A stretch of DNA of 64,000 bases from positions 76,975 through 140,974 of the forward strand of contig CAZKFR010000001.1 in NCBI GenBank assembly GCA_964552015.1. Reading direction: 5' to 3'. The notes beneath the pieces were generated by a model, which made no database searches, had not been told where the DNA came from, and saw only the letters and a program-made list of their open reading frames with translations. Source of the stretch: Rhodocaloribacter sp964552015. Its GTDB lineage: Bacteria; Bacteroidota; Rhodothermia; Rhodothermales; ISCAR-4553. The position numbers and the translations under genes were made by a program. Of this stretch, positions 51,138-62,709 are shown piece by piece. Numbering within the stretch: position 1 is the stretch's first letter; the number at the start of each line of letters is the position of its first letter.

Positions 51138-53182
51138 CGCTCCGCTGCAAAGGCCTGCACCAGGCGTTCGGGGTAGGTGCGTGCCTTGTACCGGGCACGA
51201 AGCCGCTGGACCAGCGCCTGTTCGAGTTCCTGCTGGTAATCGTTGATGACTTCGGCGCGGGCTTCTTCGAACGTTTTGGCGCGGGGCGGTTCCAGGCCAT
51301 CGTTGCGGAGCAAGACGAACCCCTTGGCCTGGCTGATGACGTCCGAAAGCCCACCGGCCGGCAGGTCGAGGGCCCGGTCATAGACCGAGTTCGTCGGCCC
51401 GCTGAGGTAGGTCGTGTCGATACGTAACGTGTTGAGCGGGTCCTCGTAGGCCTCCCGGGCAATCGTCGCGACGGATTCGCCGGCTTCCATCCGGGCCTTG
51501 AGGGCGTTGAGGAGCGAATCCGAGCGATGATGGAAGGCGATCACCCGGGTGCGCTCGGGGAACCAGTACGCGTCGGCGTGAGCCTGGTAATAGGCATAGA
51601 GGCCGGCCGAATCGGTCGAGGCCACGGTCCAGACGGAGTCTTCCATGAGGCGGAAGAGGAGAAGGCCGTCCCGGAACTCCTGCATCGTCTCCCGGAAAGT
51701 GGGATCCCGCTCCTCCAGGGCGCTGACTTCTAGGTCAATGGCCCGGTCGTCCAGGAACCGGTCGATGGTATCGTAGAGGAGGCGGCGGTTGTCGATGCGG
51801 CGGGGCGATGTTTTGGAACGGGCGAAGTCGAGCAAGGCCCCGACCGTATACGTAGCCTGGCCCATCGTGGCGAAGGGCAGGGCACGCAGCGAATCGGGGA
51901 GGCTGCCCCGCGAGAGCAGGTAGAAGGTGGAGTCGCCCTGATCGACGGCGAAGACACGCTCGACGAGCGCCGAGTCGACCGTCACACCCAGTCGCTCCCG
52001 GATGCCACGCGTGAAAGCTTTCTGCGCATCGTTCGAGCGGGGCAGCCGTGCGAGGGTTTTCTCCAGGTTGGGCAGGTCTTCTTCGAACGAAGGCAACGAG
52101 CGGCGCTCGTCGAGCTTGAGGAGATGGTATCCGAAGCGGGTCAGCACGGGCTCCGACACGTCGCCCGGGTTTTCCAGGGCGAAGGCAGCCTGATGGAGCG
52201 GGGTGATCAGGGGGCTGTCGTACGAGATCCAGCCGAGGTCGCCACCGTTTCGGGCCGAGCCCTTGTCGTCAGAATAGGTTTCTGCCAGTTTTTCGAAGGG
52301 TTCACCGGCAGCCAGCATGGTGCGGATCGAGTCGAGGCGGGCGAGGGCCGCGGCGGTGTCGGCCGCCGTCTGCCCTTTGGGGCGCACCATGATGTGGCGC
52401 AGGTGGATGTCGTCCGGACGCGGCTTGCGCTCGTGCACCTGGATGATATGATAGCCATACCGGGTGCGAAAGACGGGGGACACTTCACCCGGCGGGGTGC
52501 GATAGGCCCAGTCCTCGAACGCCTTCACCATACGCCCTCCGGAAAAGTAGCCCAGATAACCCCGGGCACCCAGGCCGTCGCCCTGGGCCGAAGGGTCCTC
52601 CGAATGGCGTACGGCCAGTTCGCCAAAGTCGGCGCCGGCCAGGACGGAATCGCGCAGGGCCACCATTTTCTGATACGCGGCCAGGGTGTCTTCCGGCGCA
52701 GCGTCCGGGGCCACGCGGATCAGGATGTGGCTGGCCGAAAGGACCTCCTTCTTCTTCTCATAGAGATCACGCAGCAGGGGCGCCTTCACTTCCTGTTCGA
52801 GCAGATAGGGGCGAGCGAGCTGTTCCCGGTAGGCCGCAATCTCCTGCTGCAGCGACGAGTCGCGGTCCAGCCCGGCGTCCAGGGCTGCCTGAACCTTGAG
52901 GCGAAAATCGAGATAGCGTTCGAGAAAGTCGACGTAGGCCTGCAGGGAGTCATCGGCGGCAGCGTCACGCCCTCCGGCCGTTTTGGCATAGGCCCGCTCG
53001 AAGTCATCGAGCGTGATGACGCCCTGCGTGTAGCGGGCCACGACGTTGGGATCATCCGGAGGGGCAGCGGTTTGCTGTACGGTGGCGGGGCCGCTGCAAC
53101 CAGACCCGATCAGGGCCAGGACAAACAGGACAAAGGTGGGTTGGATCAGGGCGCGAAGTCGAAAAACCTGCATACGAGACAT
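51138..53182 (-). CDS. Lipoprotein peptidyl-prolyl isomerase with repeated parvulin domains (3' end in gap)
   Basis: 681 codons are visible. Signal peptide with lipobox LIGSGC (Cys29), so it is anchored in a membrane facing the periplasm. An N-terminal chaperone region (ARYTQGVITLDDFERAYAKT) comes first. Two clear parvulin domains follow, about residues 148-255 (ASHILIRVAPDAAP, HSEDPSAQGDGLG, RYGYHIIQVHERKP) and 258-360 (LRHIMVRPKGQTA, YSDDKGSARNGGDLGWI, RFGYHLLKLDERR). A third degenerate one lies near the C-terminus (PERTRVIAFHHRSDSLL, GFVLLRNDGLEPP). A helix YQQELEQALVQRLRARYKAR precedes the gap. The start MSRMQVF (53182) is used; MQVF at 53173 is possible. The best Bacteroidota-type promoter of the window lies upstream. 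Confidence 0.88.
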
Positions 53183-53229
53183 AACGAGTTATGCTGGGGA
53201 AGAAGGGCTCAGGGGGATGTAGAAGCTCC

Positions 53230-53260
53230 GAAACTTAGCGCATGTGTCGTCGGAAGCAAA
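53230..53260 (-). promoter_or_regulatory. Bacteroidota-type promoter for the isomerase operon
   Basis: On the minus strand TTTG (53260-53257), 19 bp, then TAAGTTTC (53237-53230). This matches the known -33 TTTG / -7 TAnnTTTG arrangement with correct spacing, 48 bp before the start codon at 53182. Confidence 0.6.
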
Positions 53261-53418
53261 ATGGTTTCTATGAAAAAAGGGCCGTATTCGCTGAAGGCCC
53301 CCCGGGGCGGGCCCAGGGAAAACGTGCCACAGGGCAACTTTTGGTCGGTCCCGGGGTCGTAGAACCAGAGGCTCCTGTGCCCGATCCTCGACCCCATGAC
53401 CCAGACCGGACCGTGCCC

Positions 53419-54021
53419 ATGGACGACCATGTCCTGATCGAGGCCTTTCAGGCCGGCGACGAGTTTGCTTTCGTGTCGCTCTACAACCGTTACAAGGGGT
53501 CCGTCTACGCTTTCTGCGTCAAAATGCTCCTGGATCGGGCCCTGGCCCAGGATGTGCTCCAGGAAACCTTCCTCCGGGTATACGAAAACCGGGATCGGCT
53601 CCTCAAGTCCGACTCGTTTCGTGCCTGGCTTTTTACCATCGCGCGCAACCAGTGCCTGAACCAGTTACGCCGGCTTCAGCGTCAGGTCACGCTGGATCAG
53701 GCTACCCCGCTGCCGAATCCGGGCGAAGACGCACCGATGAGCCGGATGGAGAAGAGCGAGCAGATCGATCTGGTCAACCATTTCCTGGCACGGTTGAAGC
53801 CGGATTACCGTGAGGTGCTCATCCTGCGGGAGTACCAGAACCTGAGCTACGAAGAGATCGCGGCGATCACGCGGAGCACCGTCAGTGCCGTCAAGTCCCG
53901 CCTGTTCAAGGCACGGCGTAAGCTGGCGGTGTACATGCGCCCTGTGTTGACCGGCGACCCGGGGAACATGATCGGTGCGGCAGCGCATCGTTCGGTTGGA
54001 AAACAAGAAGAAGGAACATAG
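53419..54021 (+). CDS. ECF-type RNA polymerase sigma factor
   Basis: A 200-residue sigma-70 family protein with only regions 2 and 4. Region 2 (about residues 5-80) has FVSLYNRYKGSVYAFCVKML, AQDVLQETFLRVYEN and FRAWLFTIARNQCLNQLRR. Region 4 (about 120-175) has LKPDYREVLILREYQNLSYE and the helix-turn-helix IAAITRSTVSAVKSRLFKAR. The tail is short. The start ATG at 53419 is used; a GTG two codons earlier is also possible. The stop directly abuts the start of an anti-sigma gene. It is divergent from the periplasmic isomerase genes, which suggests control of envelope protein folding, as RpoE does in E. coli (inference). Confidence 0.93.
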   Translation: MDDHVLIEAFQAGDEFAFVSLYNRYKGSVYAFCVKMLLDRALAQDVLQETFLRVYENRDRLLKSDSFRAWLFTIARNQCLNQLRRLQRQVTLDQATPLPNPGEDAPMSRMEKSEQIDLVNHFLARLKPDYREVLILREYQNLSYEEIAAITRSTVSAVKSRLFKARRKLAVYMRPVLTGDPGNMIGAAAHRSVGKQEEGT

Positions 54022-54576
54022 ATGCGACCTACCTACGAGATGAAAACGGACCCCGGCTGGGGTGCCTGTCGGGGGGGGCTGTCCGAGGCGCTCGAACTGT
54101 ACCTCGACGGCGAACTCTCCGCGGATATGCAACCAGCCCTGTTCGCCCATCTGGCCGAATGTGCAGCCTGCCGGCGGCACTTCGAGGCGGTGCTGGCTTT
54201 TCGCCGGATGTGCCGGCAGGAGTACTTTTCCGTGCCGCCGGCCGCCGAACAGGTGTTCTTCGAGAAACTGGCGCGGCACCGTGCGGCCAGCCAGCGGGTC
54301 GATCGCACCACGGACCGGCGGCCTCTCTGGCACCAGCGAGCGGCCATCTCCCTCCGGGTGGCGGTGCTGGCTGGCGTGTTCCTGTTTCTTTTCGGGCTGA
54401 TGCTGACGGGTCATGAACACCCGCCCGGGCCGAATCAGGGTGTGGGGGTGGTGGGAGAGGAAGAGCGGGTGGATTTCTCCGATCGGGAGCTGTCGCTCCG
54501 TTTCGTCGAGGCGGTGTACGTATTCTACCCCGGTCTTACCATCGAAGCCTCTCCGGAATCCGCATCCGGCGAGTGA
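54022..54576 (+). CDS. Membrane-bound zinc-finger anti-sigma factor
   Basis: A 184-residue protein. The N-terminal ZAS-type domain (about residues 14-55) has LYLDGELSADMQPAL followed by FAHLAECAACRRHFE. That gives His43-x3-Cys47-x2-Cys50, with Cys16 as a possible fourth ligand. One membrane helix at about 112-130 (VAVLAGVFLFLFGLMLTG) and a short periplasmic tail of 55 residues follow. It starts on the base after the sigma factor's stop with a ribosome site (AAGGAA), the usual coupled pair. It presumably holds the sigma factor at the membrane until an outside signal triggers its cleavage. The tail is too short to hold a separate sensor domain. Confidence 0.85.
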   Translation: MRPTYEMKTDPGWGACRGGLSEALELYLDGELSADMQPALFAHLAECAACRRHFEAVLAFRRMCRQEYFSVPPAAEQVFFEKLARHRAASQRVDRTTDRRPLWHQRAAISLRVAVLAGVFLFLFGLMLTGHEHPPGPNQGVGVVGEEERVDFSDRELSLRFVEAVYVFYPGLTIEASPESASGE

Positions 54577-54600
54577 GCCTACCCGGGTAGCTTCAACGAG

Positions 54601-54632
54601 GGCCGTGCCGTCGCCGGCGCGGCCTTTTTTTT
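54601..54632 (+). terminator. Rho-independent terminator after the anti-sigma gene
   Basis: GGCCGTGCCG (54601-54610) pairs with CGGCGCGGCC (54615-54624), one G-U pair, loop TCGC, followed by eight T (54625-54632). Confidence 0.92.
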
Positions 54633-54734
54633 CATGGCAAATCTGTCGGGCTGCTGGGGACGACGACTTCGGAAGCTACGGAGCGTTTCGTATCATGCCG
54701 ACCTCGACCCCGTGAACCCGAACCCCGTTTGTCC

Positions 54735-56222
54735 ATGTCCGAACCCCGGAACGTACGTGTGCGGTTTGCCCCGAGCCCGACGGGTCTGCTGCACATCGGT
54801 GGGTTACGCACCGCGCTGTACAATTTTCTCTTTGCCCGCCGCCACGGAGGGACGTTCATCCTGCGGATCGAGGACACGGACCGGTCGCGCTTCGTCCCGG
54901 AGGCCGAGGAGGACATTCTCGAGGCCCTGCGCTGGGCGGGTCTGTCGTTCGAGGAAGGACCCGGCATCGGGGGGCCCCATGCTCCCTACCACCAGTCGCA
55001 GCGGGGCGCGATCTACCGCGAGCATGTGCAACGGCTCCTCGATACGGGCGCAGCCTATGTGGCCTTCGACACGCCGGAAGAGCTCGAAGCGATGCGCACG
55101 CGGCTGGCGACGGAAGAGCATCCGGCCCCGAAGTATGATGCCCGTACCCGCCTTCAGATGACGAACAGCCTGACGCTTCCGGCGGATGAGGTGCGCCGGC
55201 GGATGGATGCCGGGGAGCCGCATGTCGTCCGGCTGAAGGTGGAGCCGGGCGAGACCGTGCGTTTTCACGACCTGATCCGGGGCGAGGTGGCCATCGACAC
55301 CGAACAGGTGGATGACCAGGTGCTGCTCAAGTCCGATGGCCTGCCGACCTACCACCTGGCCAACGTCGTCGACGATCATCTGATGGGGGTCACGCACGTC
55401 ATCCGGGGGGAAGAGTGGCTGCCATCCACGCCCAAGCACCTGCTGCTGTACCGGGCCTTCGGGTGGACACCCCCGCAGATGGCTCATCTCCCGCTCATCC
55501 TGAGCCCGAGCGGTGGCAAGCTCTCCAAGCGCAATGCAGAGCAGATGGGAATCCCGGTGTCGGTCCGCCAATACCGCGAGGCCGGCTATGAACCCGAAGC
55601 CCTCGTCAACTTCCTGGCCTTCCTGGGTTGGAACCCGGGGGACGAGCGGGAGGTGATGTCGCTCGAGGAGCTGATCGAGGCGTTCTCGCTTGAGCGTGTC
55701 GGCTCGGCCGGGGTGCAGTTCAATCTGGATAAACTGCGCTGGTATAACGAACAGCACCTCCGCCGGATGTCGCTGGACGAGCTCGTGGCACGTGTGCGGC
55801 CCTATCTGGAGGAAGCCGGGATCGTGACCGAGGAAGCGTACCTCCGCCGGGTGGTGGCGCTCATGCGGGAGCGCATCTCGTTCGTGCGCGACCTGCCCGA
55901 CGCGGCCGGGTACTTTTTCCGCGATCCGGAGTCGTACGACGAGGTCGGGGTCCGCAAGCGCTGGAAGGAGGATGCGGCCGCTCTGGTTGCGGCGTACGCG
56001 GATCGGCTGGAAGCCCTCGACGGGTTCGATGCCGCGACGGCCGAGGCGGCGTTGCGGTCGCTGGCCGAGGAGCGAGGCGTGGGAGCAGGTCGGATCATCC
56101 ACCCGACGCGCCTGGCTCTGAGCGGCGTCACGTTCGGGCCGGGGCTGTTCGAGATGATGGAGGTGCTGGGGCGGGAGACGTGCGTGCGCCGGATGCGGCG
56201 GGCCGTTGCCGTGCTGGGCTGA
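54735..56222 (+). CDS. gltX: Glutamyl-tRNA synthetase
   Basis: A 495-residue class I synthetase charging tRNA(Glu). HIGH region: RFAPSPTGLLHIGGLRTALY; RIEDTDRSRFVPEAEEDI; the acceptor-binding NVVDDHLMGVTHVIRGEEWL; KMSKS variant GGKLSKRNAEQMG; then the helical anticodon domain (LVNFLAFLGWNPGDEREV, LEELIEAFSLERVGSAGV). The length is normal. The ATG at 54735 is chosen; a TTG two codons upstream exists. A box TATCATGC at 54691, one base off the recurring TATCTTGC, is a weak promoter candidate. It follows the sigma/anti-sigma terminator and converges with the kinase-like gene. Confidence 0.95.
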   Translation: MSEPRNVRVRFAPSPTGLLHIGGLRTALYNFLFARRHGGTFILRIEDTDRSRFVPEAEEDILEALRWAGLSFEEGPGIGGPHAPYHQSQRGAIYREHVQRLLDTGAAYVAFDTPEELEAMRTRLATEEHPAPKYDARTRLQMTNSLTLPADEVRRRMDAGEPHVVRLKVEPGETVRFHDLIRGEVAIDTEQVDDQVLLKSDGLPTYHLANVVDDHLMGVTHVIRGEEWLPSTPKHLLLYRAFGWTPPQMAHLPLILSPSGGKLSKRNAEQMGIPVSVRQYREAGYEPEALVNFLAFLGWNPGDEREVMSLEELIEAFSLERVGSAGVQFNLDKLRWYNEQHLRRMSLDELVARVRPYLEEAGIVTEEAYLRRVVALMRERISFVRDLPDAAGYFFRDPESYDEVGVRKRWKEDAAALVAAYADRLEALDGFDAATAEAALRSLAEERGVGAGRIIHPTRLALSGVTFGPGLFEMMEVLGRETCVRRMRRAVAVLG

Positions 56223-56236
56223 CGGAGCGGGTAGGC

Positions 56237-57277
56237 TCACGCGCCCGCGTATTCCGTTATTGCAAATAAAACCTCCTGAACAGGGCCGCTCTGCTCCTCG
56301 AGCCCATCGTACAGATACCCGCCCTTGAACGGCCCCACGGCGCGCACGAAGAGCTCGCAGGCAACGTGGATACGGTGGAAATACCGTTCCTCCGCATCGA
56401 AGAGGCCGGGCGCCCGGTCCTGGATCAGCCCGGTATACGACTGCTCGAACGCCCTGGCGAAGGTGTCGACGCAGGCGCGTACCTCCGGGGTGGGAGCCCG
56501 GTGGGCCAGCATCCAGAGGTGGGCTTCCAGGTGGGCCGTATCCTGAAGGGGACGGCCGTAGTGGGCGAACTCCCAGTCGATGAGGCGTATCCGTTCCCGG
56601 GGCGCAAATCGAATGGAGCGGGGCCAGAGGTCGCCCATGACCAGGCATCGACCGGGCCGTAGGAGAAGCTGGCCCAGCCGGCGGGCAGCGGGAGCCAGCC
56701 TTCTCAGGTTGACCTCGGCCTGTGCTTCCCAGGCGGCGGCGACTGCCTCATACTGGACCCGGCGGCGGGTTTCCTGGATCGGACGGTTGTCGTAGTCCCG
56801 GGCAAAGTCGTCCCGGGCCGCCGTCGCGGCGTGCAGGCGGGCCATCCAGGCGCCGAGCTGGGCCCCGGCCGACCGGGCGCGCCTCACGCCGGGGTTGGCG
56901 TAGAGCCATGCCTGCAGATCCGGCCCGTCGCCGATGTCTTCCATGAACAGGATCGGCACCGACGGGACGAAGGCCCGGGGTCGCGGGGGGCGTAGCTCCT
57001 CGGAGGCCAGTTCTTGAAGTCGTCCGCCCTCGTTGACGTCCGTCAGCGCCCTGGCTTCGAACCGAAGGCGGGAGGGGTCGAGCACGACGTCGGGCGACGA
57101 GGCCATCCGGGAGGGGGCCTGCTTGGCGATAATGGGTTCGGGGCGGGCTGGCAGTCGCCAGACGTGGTTGAGGAGTCCGCCGCGAAGGCGTTGCGGCGGC
57201 CCTTCGGCGGTGAACCCGGGGACGTGCGAGGCGGCAAGGTGAAGCAGGTCTTCGCTCTTCAGAGCCGTGCGGTTCAT
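56237..57277 (-). CDS. Aminoglycoside-phosphotransferase-like (APH) kinase family protein
   Basis: A 346-residue protein of the APH/choline-kinase fold. The N-lobe contains RLRGGLLNHVWRLPA and the ATP-lysine region EPIIAKQAPSRMA. The C-lobe has the catalytic block CLVMGDLWPRSIRFA, where APH enzymes usually have HGDLxxxN: the Asp base is kept, but His and Asn are replaced. The metal-binding Asp follows in IRLIDWEFAHYGRPL. The substrate is unknown; a small sugar, methylthioribose or a CoA-related metabolite is conceivable. The ATG overlaps the TGA of meaB (ATGA), so it belongs to the methylmalonyl-CoA mutase operon, an association that may hint at its role. Confidence 0.78.
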   Translation of the reverse strand: MNRTALKSEDLLHLAASHVPGFTAEGPPQRLRGGLLNHVWRLPARPEPIIAKQAPSRMASSPDVVLDPSRLRFEARALTDVNEGGRLQELASEELRPPRPRAFVPSVPILFMEDIGDGPDLQAWLYANPGVRRARSAGAQLGAWMARLHAATAARDDFARDYDNRPIQETRRRVQYEAVAAAWEAQAEVNLRRLAPAARRLGQLLLRPGRCLVMGDLWPRSIRFAPRERIRLIDWEFAHYGRPLQDTAHLEAHLWMLAHRAPTPEVRACVDTFARAFEQSYTGLIQDRAPGLFDAEERYFHRIHVACELFVRAVGPFKGGYLYDGLEEQSGPVQEVLFAITEYAGA

Positions 57278-58371
57278 GGTTCCGAAGTCGTTCGGCCGGT
57301 ATAGAGGGCCAGCAGGCGTTCCGCTGCGGCAAAGGGACTCGTTTCGCCAGCCAGCACGGCGGCCTCGAAGGCGGGCAGGTGGGTGCGGACGTCGGGATGG
57401 TGATAGAAGTGGTCGAGAAGCCGGTGTTCGATGGTCTGGCGCATCCAATCGCCTGCCTGGCGGCGGCGGTTTTCCTCGAAATACCCGCTGGCCGTCATCT
57501 CCGTCCGGTAGCGATCGATCGTTTCCCAGAGTTCGTCGAGCCCCTCTCCGGTGAGGGCCGAGCAGGTCAGGACGGGGGGGCGCCACCCGGAGGGCGGAGG
57601 GGGAAACAGCCGCAGGGCACGCTGGTAGAGCCGCCGGGCATGCAGCGCCGCCTCGCGGTTCGCCCCGTCGGCCTTCGTGATGACCACGGCATCGGCCAGT
57701 TCGAGGATGCCACGCTTGATGCCCTGCAACTCGTCTCCAGCTCCGGCCAGGGCCAGGACGAGGAAAAAGTCGACCATGGAGTGCGCGGTCGTCTCGGACT
57801 GCCCGACGCCCACCGTTTCAATGAACAGGAGGTCATGGCCGGCGGCTTCGCAGAGAAGGATCGTCTCCCGGGTGGTGCGGGCAACCCCGCCGAGGGAACC
57901 GGATGAGGGCGAGGGGCGGATGAAGGCGTTCGGGTCGGCCGAGAGGCGGGGCATGCGCGTCTTATCCCCCAGAATGCTGCCGCGGGTGCGGGTGCTCGAC
58001 GGGTCGATGGCCAGGACGGCGAGGCGGTGGCCGGCCCGGGTCAGCCGCGTACCGAGGGCCTCGATCAGGGTGCTCTTGCCCGCGCCCGGGGCGCCGCTGA
58101 TGCCCACCCGGAGCGATCGCCCCGTGTAGGGCATACAGCGTTCGATGATCTCGAGCGCCTGGGCATGGTGTTCGGGCCGGGTGCTCTCGACGAGTGTGAT
58201 GGCACGGGCCAGCGCCACGCGGTCCCCGTCACGAAGACGTTCGACGAGCTCCTCGACCGGCCAGGATCGTGCGCGTGGGGTCCGAAGGCAGGGGTTGATC
58301 GAGGGAGGCTCCGGTACGCCTTCCTGTACGTGCAGCGCCGGCTTCTTGTCGGGTCGAAGGGATTCGCTCAA
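57274..58371 (-). CDS. meaB: Methylmalonyl-CoA mutase-associated GTPase MeaB
   Basis: A 365-residue G3E-class P-loop GTPase that protects and reloads the B12 cofactor of methylmalonyl-CoA mutase. VGISGAPGAGKSTLIEALG (Walker A) at about residue 92, LAIDPSSTRTRGSILGDKTR, FIRPSPSSGSLGGVARTTRE, FIETVGVGQSETTAHSMVDF and VVITKADGANREAALHAR (base recognition) all match MeaB/ArgK. The N-terminal and C-terminal helices fit the family length. The first 35 residues are extra, so a later start is possible. It lies 32 bp after mutB and overlaps the kinase-like gene. Confidence 0.95.
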   Translation of the reverse strand: MSESLRPDKKPALHVQEGVPEPPSINPCLRTPRARSWPVEELVERLRDGDRVALARAITLVESTRPEHHAQALEIIERCMPYTGRSLRVGISGAPGAGKSTLIEALGTRLTRAGHRLAVLAIDPSSTRTRGSILGDKTRMPRLSADPNAFIRPSPSSGSLGGVARTTRETILLCEAAGHDLLFIETVGVGQSETTAHSMVDFFLVLALAGAGDELQGIKRGILELADAVVITKADGANREAALHARRLYQRALRLFPPPPSGWRPPVLTCSALTGEGLDELWETIDRYRTEMTASGYFEENRRRQAGDWMRQTIEHRLLDHFYHHPDVRTHLPAFEAAVLAGETSPFAAAERLLALYTGRTTSEP

Positions 58372-58403
58372 GGCGGGTCCGGGAATGAGGATCGGGGAGG
58401 ACG

Positions 58404-60551
<2,148 letters not shown>

Positions 60552-60572
60552 GGGCAAGGCGTTCGTATCGGG

Positions 60573-62612
60573 TCAGGCGATGTGGGCCGACGCTTCGTCG
60601 GTCACACCGAGCAGGCGCTGGAACCGTTCGAGGGTTTCGAGCAGCGGGGTACGGCGATGGATGAAGTCGGCGATGCCGGCTTTCTGAAGGGTGTCCCGGT
60701 GCTCGCCCGGATCGCCTGCGACGATCACCGGGACGTCGCATCCCGCTGCCCGCAACCGGGCCACGAGGTCCGGCCCATGCTCCTGATAGGCTGCGTCGGC
60801 ACTGCACAGGACGATGAGGTCCGGGTGCCCGGCGATGAGTGCATCGAGGGCGTCCGCGGGGTCCTCGTAGGCCGTCGTCTCGGTGATCTCGAAGCCGGCG
60901 GCACCGAAGAAGTTGCGTGAGAAGGTGGCGCGGGCATTCCGGGCGGCTACGTCGCCGAACAGGTAGAGCGCCACCCTGGGATAGCGGCCGGTCCGGGCGG
61001 TGTGGCATTCCGTGCGCAGACGCATCCGTTCGAAGGACGCAGCTCCGCGGATCGGCATCAGGGAACCGGTATCCGGAGCCACGGCTTCCGGCGAGGGCGG
61101 AATCATCGCATCGAACGACGTGCCCTTCCGGACCTGCGCCCGGAGCACGTCGAGGAGTCCCTCCTCCGAAGGAAACGCCCCCCGTGGTGTGAACGGTATA
61201 CGGGCCTCGCGCAATGCGTCCGGGTCGTGGTGTTCCTGCAGGTCCGGATACCGGTTGATGCCGACGAAGACGCTCCGGCCCGAGGCGATGCGCTCCGCCC
61301 AGGCCGCACGGCTCGCAGCGATCTCCTGCTGGACATGGCCCTGGCGCAGGGCTTCGAGCAGGCCGCCTCGTGCTTCGAGCGCCTGAAATCGTTCCCAGGC
61401 CACTTCGGCCATGCGGTCCGACAGGACTTCGAGGTAGTACGCGCCTCCGGCCGGGTCGACCACGGCATCGAGGTGCGACTCGTGCTGGAGGATCAGGCCG
61501 GTGTTGAGGGCCATGCGATGGCTGAAGGCATCGGGATGTCCGGCGGCGGTGTCATGGGGGAGCAGGCAGAGCGCGTCGCACCCTCCGATCAGGGCTGCGG
61601 CGGCCTCGGTGGTCGTGCGGAGCATGTTCACGTACGGGTCGTACGCCGTGCGGTGCGCGCGGGAGAGGTGGGCCACCACATACGGGCGGGCCTCACGCTG
61701 GCCCGTGTAGGCTTCGACGACCCGTGCGAAGAGCAGGCGGAAGGCACGGAGCCGGGCCACGGCCGGGAAGAAGCTCACGCCGAGGGGGAACACCACGTGG
61801 AGTGAGGCCAGCACGTCCTCCGCCGGGACACCTGCGTCGGTCAGGCGAGCGAGCAGGTCGCTCACGAGGCCGAGGGCGCAGGCCAGGGTCTGCGTGGAAG
61901 TTGCGCCGGCTTCGTGGAACAACGACGCATCACAGGCCAGGAGGCGCACCCCGGGGGCCAGGGACCGCAGGTCTTTCACCAGGCCCGCGGTCTGTGCCGG
62001 GGCGGATCGTTCGTGGAACCACCCGAAGGCCTCGAACGGAGAGAGCGGGTTGAAGCCAATCGTTCCTCGCAGCCGGTTCGGCGTGATGCCGTGCCGTTCG
62101 GCCACGTCGAGCCACGCAGCCAGGAACGGGAGGCCGGAGGAGGCCCCGGTGTGGTGCACGGCGAGCCGGTCGAGCGGGAGGCCCTCGAACAGGTGCGCGA
62201 GGTCGTCGGGCCGGCGAAGCGGGAGGCCGTGCAGGAGGCCGCCCCGCAGGTCGGCGTGCAGGTGGATGCCGCCGGCATCGCGTTCGAGGCCGAGCCGGGC
62301 CAGCCGGTTGGCTTCGGAGGGATCGCGCGCCACGATGGAAAGCACCAGGGGGGTGCCCTCGGATACGGGCTTCGTTCCACGCGCGAACGGATAGGCTCCG
62401 GGAGCGACGCCCAGATGAGCCCGCCCGTGCAGATCGTCGCGGCGATAGAAGGGGCGCAGGCGGATGCCATCCGGCAACGTCCAGGCGAGCTGATCCACGT
62501 CGCCCGTACCGCGCAGGGCCTCCTGGATCCGGGCCTCCCATGCCTCGGTCGGGACGGGAGGGAATTCGGAGAAAAGCGCTTTTTTACCCTGAGAGGTGCC
62601 GTGGTCGGCCAT
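60573..62612 (-). CDS. mutA: Methylmalonyl-CoA mutase, small subunit (no B12 ligand)
   Basis: A 679-residue homologue of MutB that forms the heterodimer but does not bind cobalamin. It keeps a barrel domain (GTIGFNPLSPFEAFGWFHER, CDASLFHEAGATSTQTLACA, TAYDPYVNMLRTTTEAAAAL, VVDPAGGAYYLEVLSDRMAE) and a Rossmann-type end domain. There the DxHxxG loop is replaced (ALYLFGDVAARNARATFSRN). This is the normal state of the small subunit. The start is MADHGTSQGKKALFSEFPPV, typical of MutA. It is first in the mutA-mutB-meaB-kinase run; a TATCTTGG box lies 47 bp upstream. Confidence 0.94.
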   Translation of the reverse strand: MADHGTSQGKKALFSEFPPVPTEAWEARIQEALRGTGDVDQLAWTLPDGIRLRPFYRRDDLHGRAHLGVAPGAYPFARGTKPVSEGTPLVLSIVARDPSEANRLARLGLERDAGGIHLHADLRGGLLHGLPLRRPDDLAHLFEGLPLDRLAVHHTGASSGLPFLAAWLDVAERHGITPNRLRGTIGFNPLSPFEAFGWFHERSAPAQTAGLVKDLRSLAPGVRLLACDASLFHEAGATSTQTLACALGLVSDLLARLTDAGVPAEDVLASLHVVFPLGVSFFPAVARLRAFRLLFARVVEAYTGQREARPYVVAHLSRAHRTAYDPYVNMLRTTTEAAAALIGGCDALCLLPHDTAAGHPDAFSHRMALNTGLILQHESHLDAVVDPAGGAYYLEVLSDRMAEVAWERFQALEARGGLLEALRQGHVQQEIAASRAAWAERIASGRSVFVGINRYPDLQEHHDPDALREARIPFTPRGAFPSEEGLLDVLRAQVRKGTSFDAMIPPSPEAVAPDTGSLMPIRGAASFERMRLRTECHTARTGRYPRVALYLFGDVAARNARATFSRNFFGAAGFEITETTAYEDPADALDALIAGHPDLIVLCSADAAYQEHGPDLVARLRAAGCDVPVIVAGDPGEHRDTLQKAGIADFIHRRTPLLETLERFQRLLGVTDEASAHIA

Positions 62613-62658
62613 GGCGCGAAAAGGTTGCGTTCGTTGATGAAGGCTGAGACGCCGTGTG

Positions 62659-62666
62659 CCAAGATA
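62659..62666 (-). promoter_or_regulatory. Putative -7 promoter box for the mutA operon
   Basis: TATCTTGG on the minus strand, in the context TCGTATCTTGG, 47 bp upstream of the mutA start. It is the same pattern as at 3516 and 9688. No -33 match at the expected distance. I looked for a cobalamin riboswitch in 62613-62709 and the space is too short for one. Confidence 0.35.
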
Positions 62667-62709
62667 CGATCCGATGGCCTCGTGTACCGTGGGCCAGCCG
62701 GGTTCGGCG

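Noticed and set aside
62613..62709. Possible cobalamin riboswitch before mutA
   Set aside because: Only 97 bp are available and no B12-box-like segment was seen.
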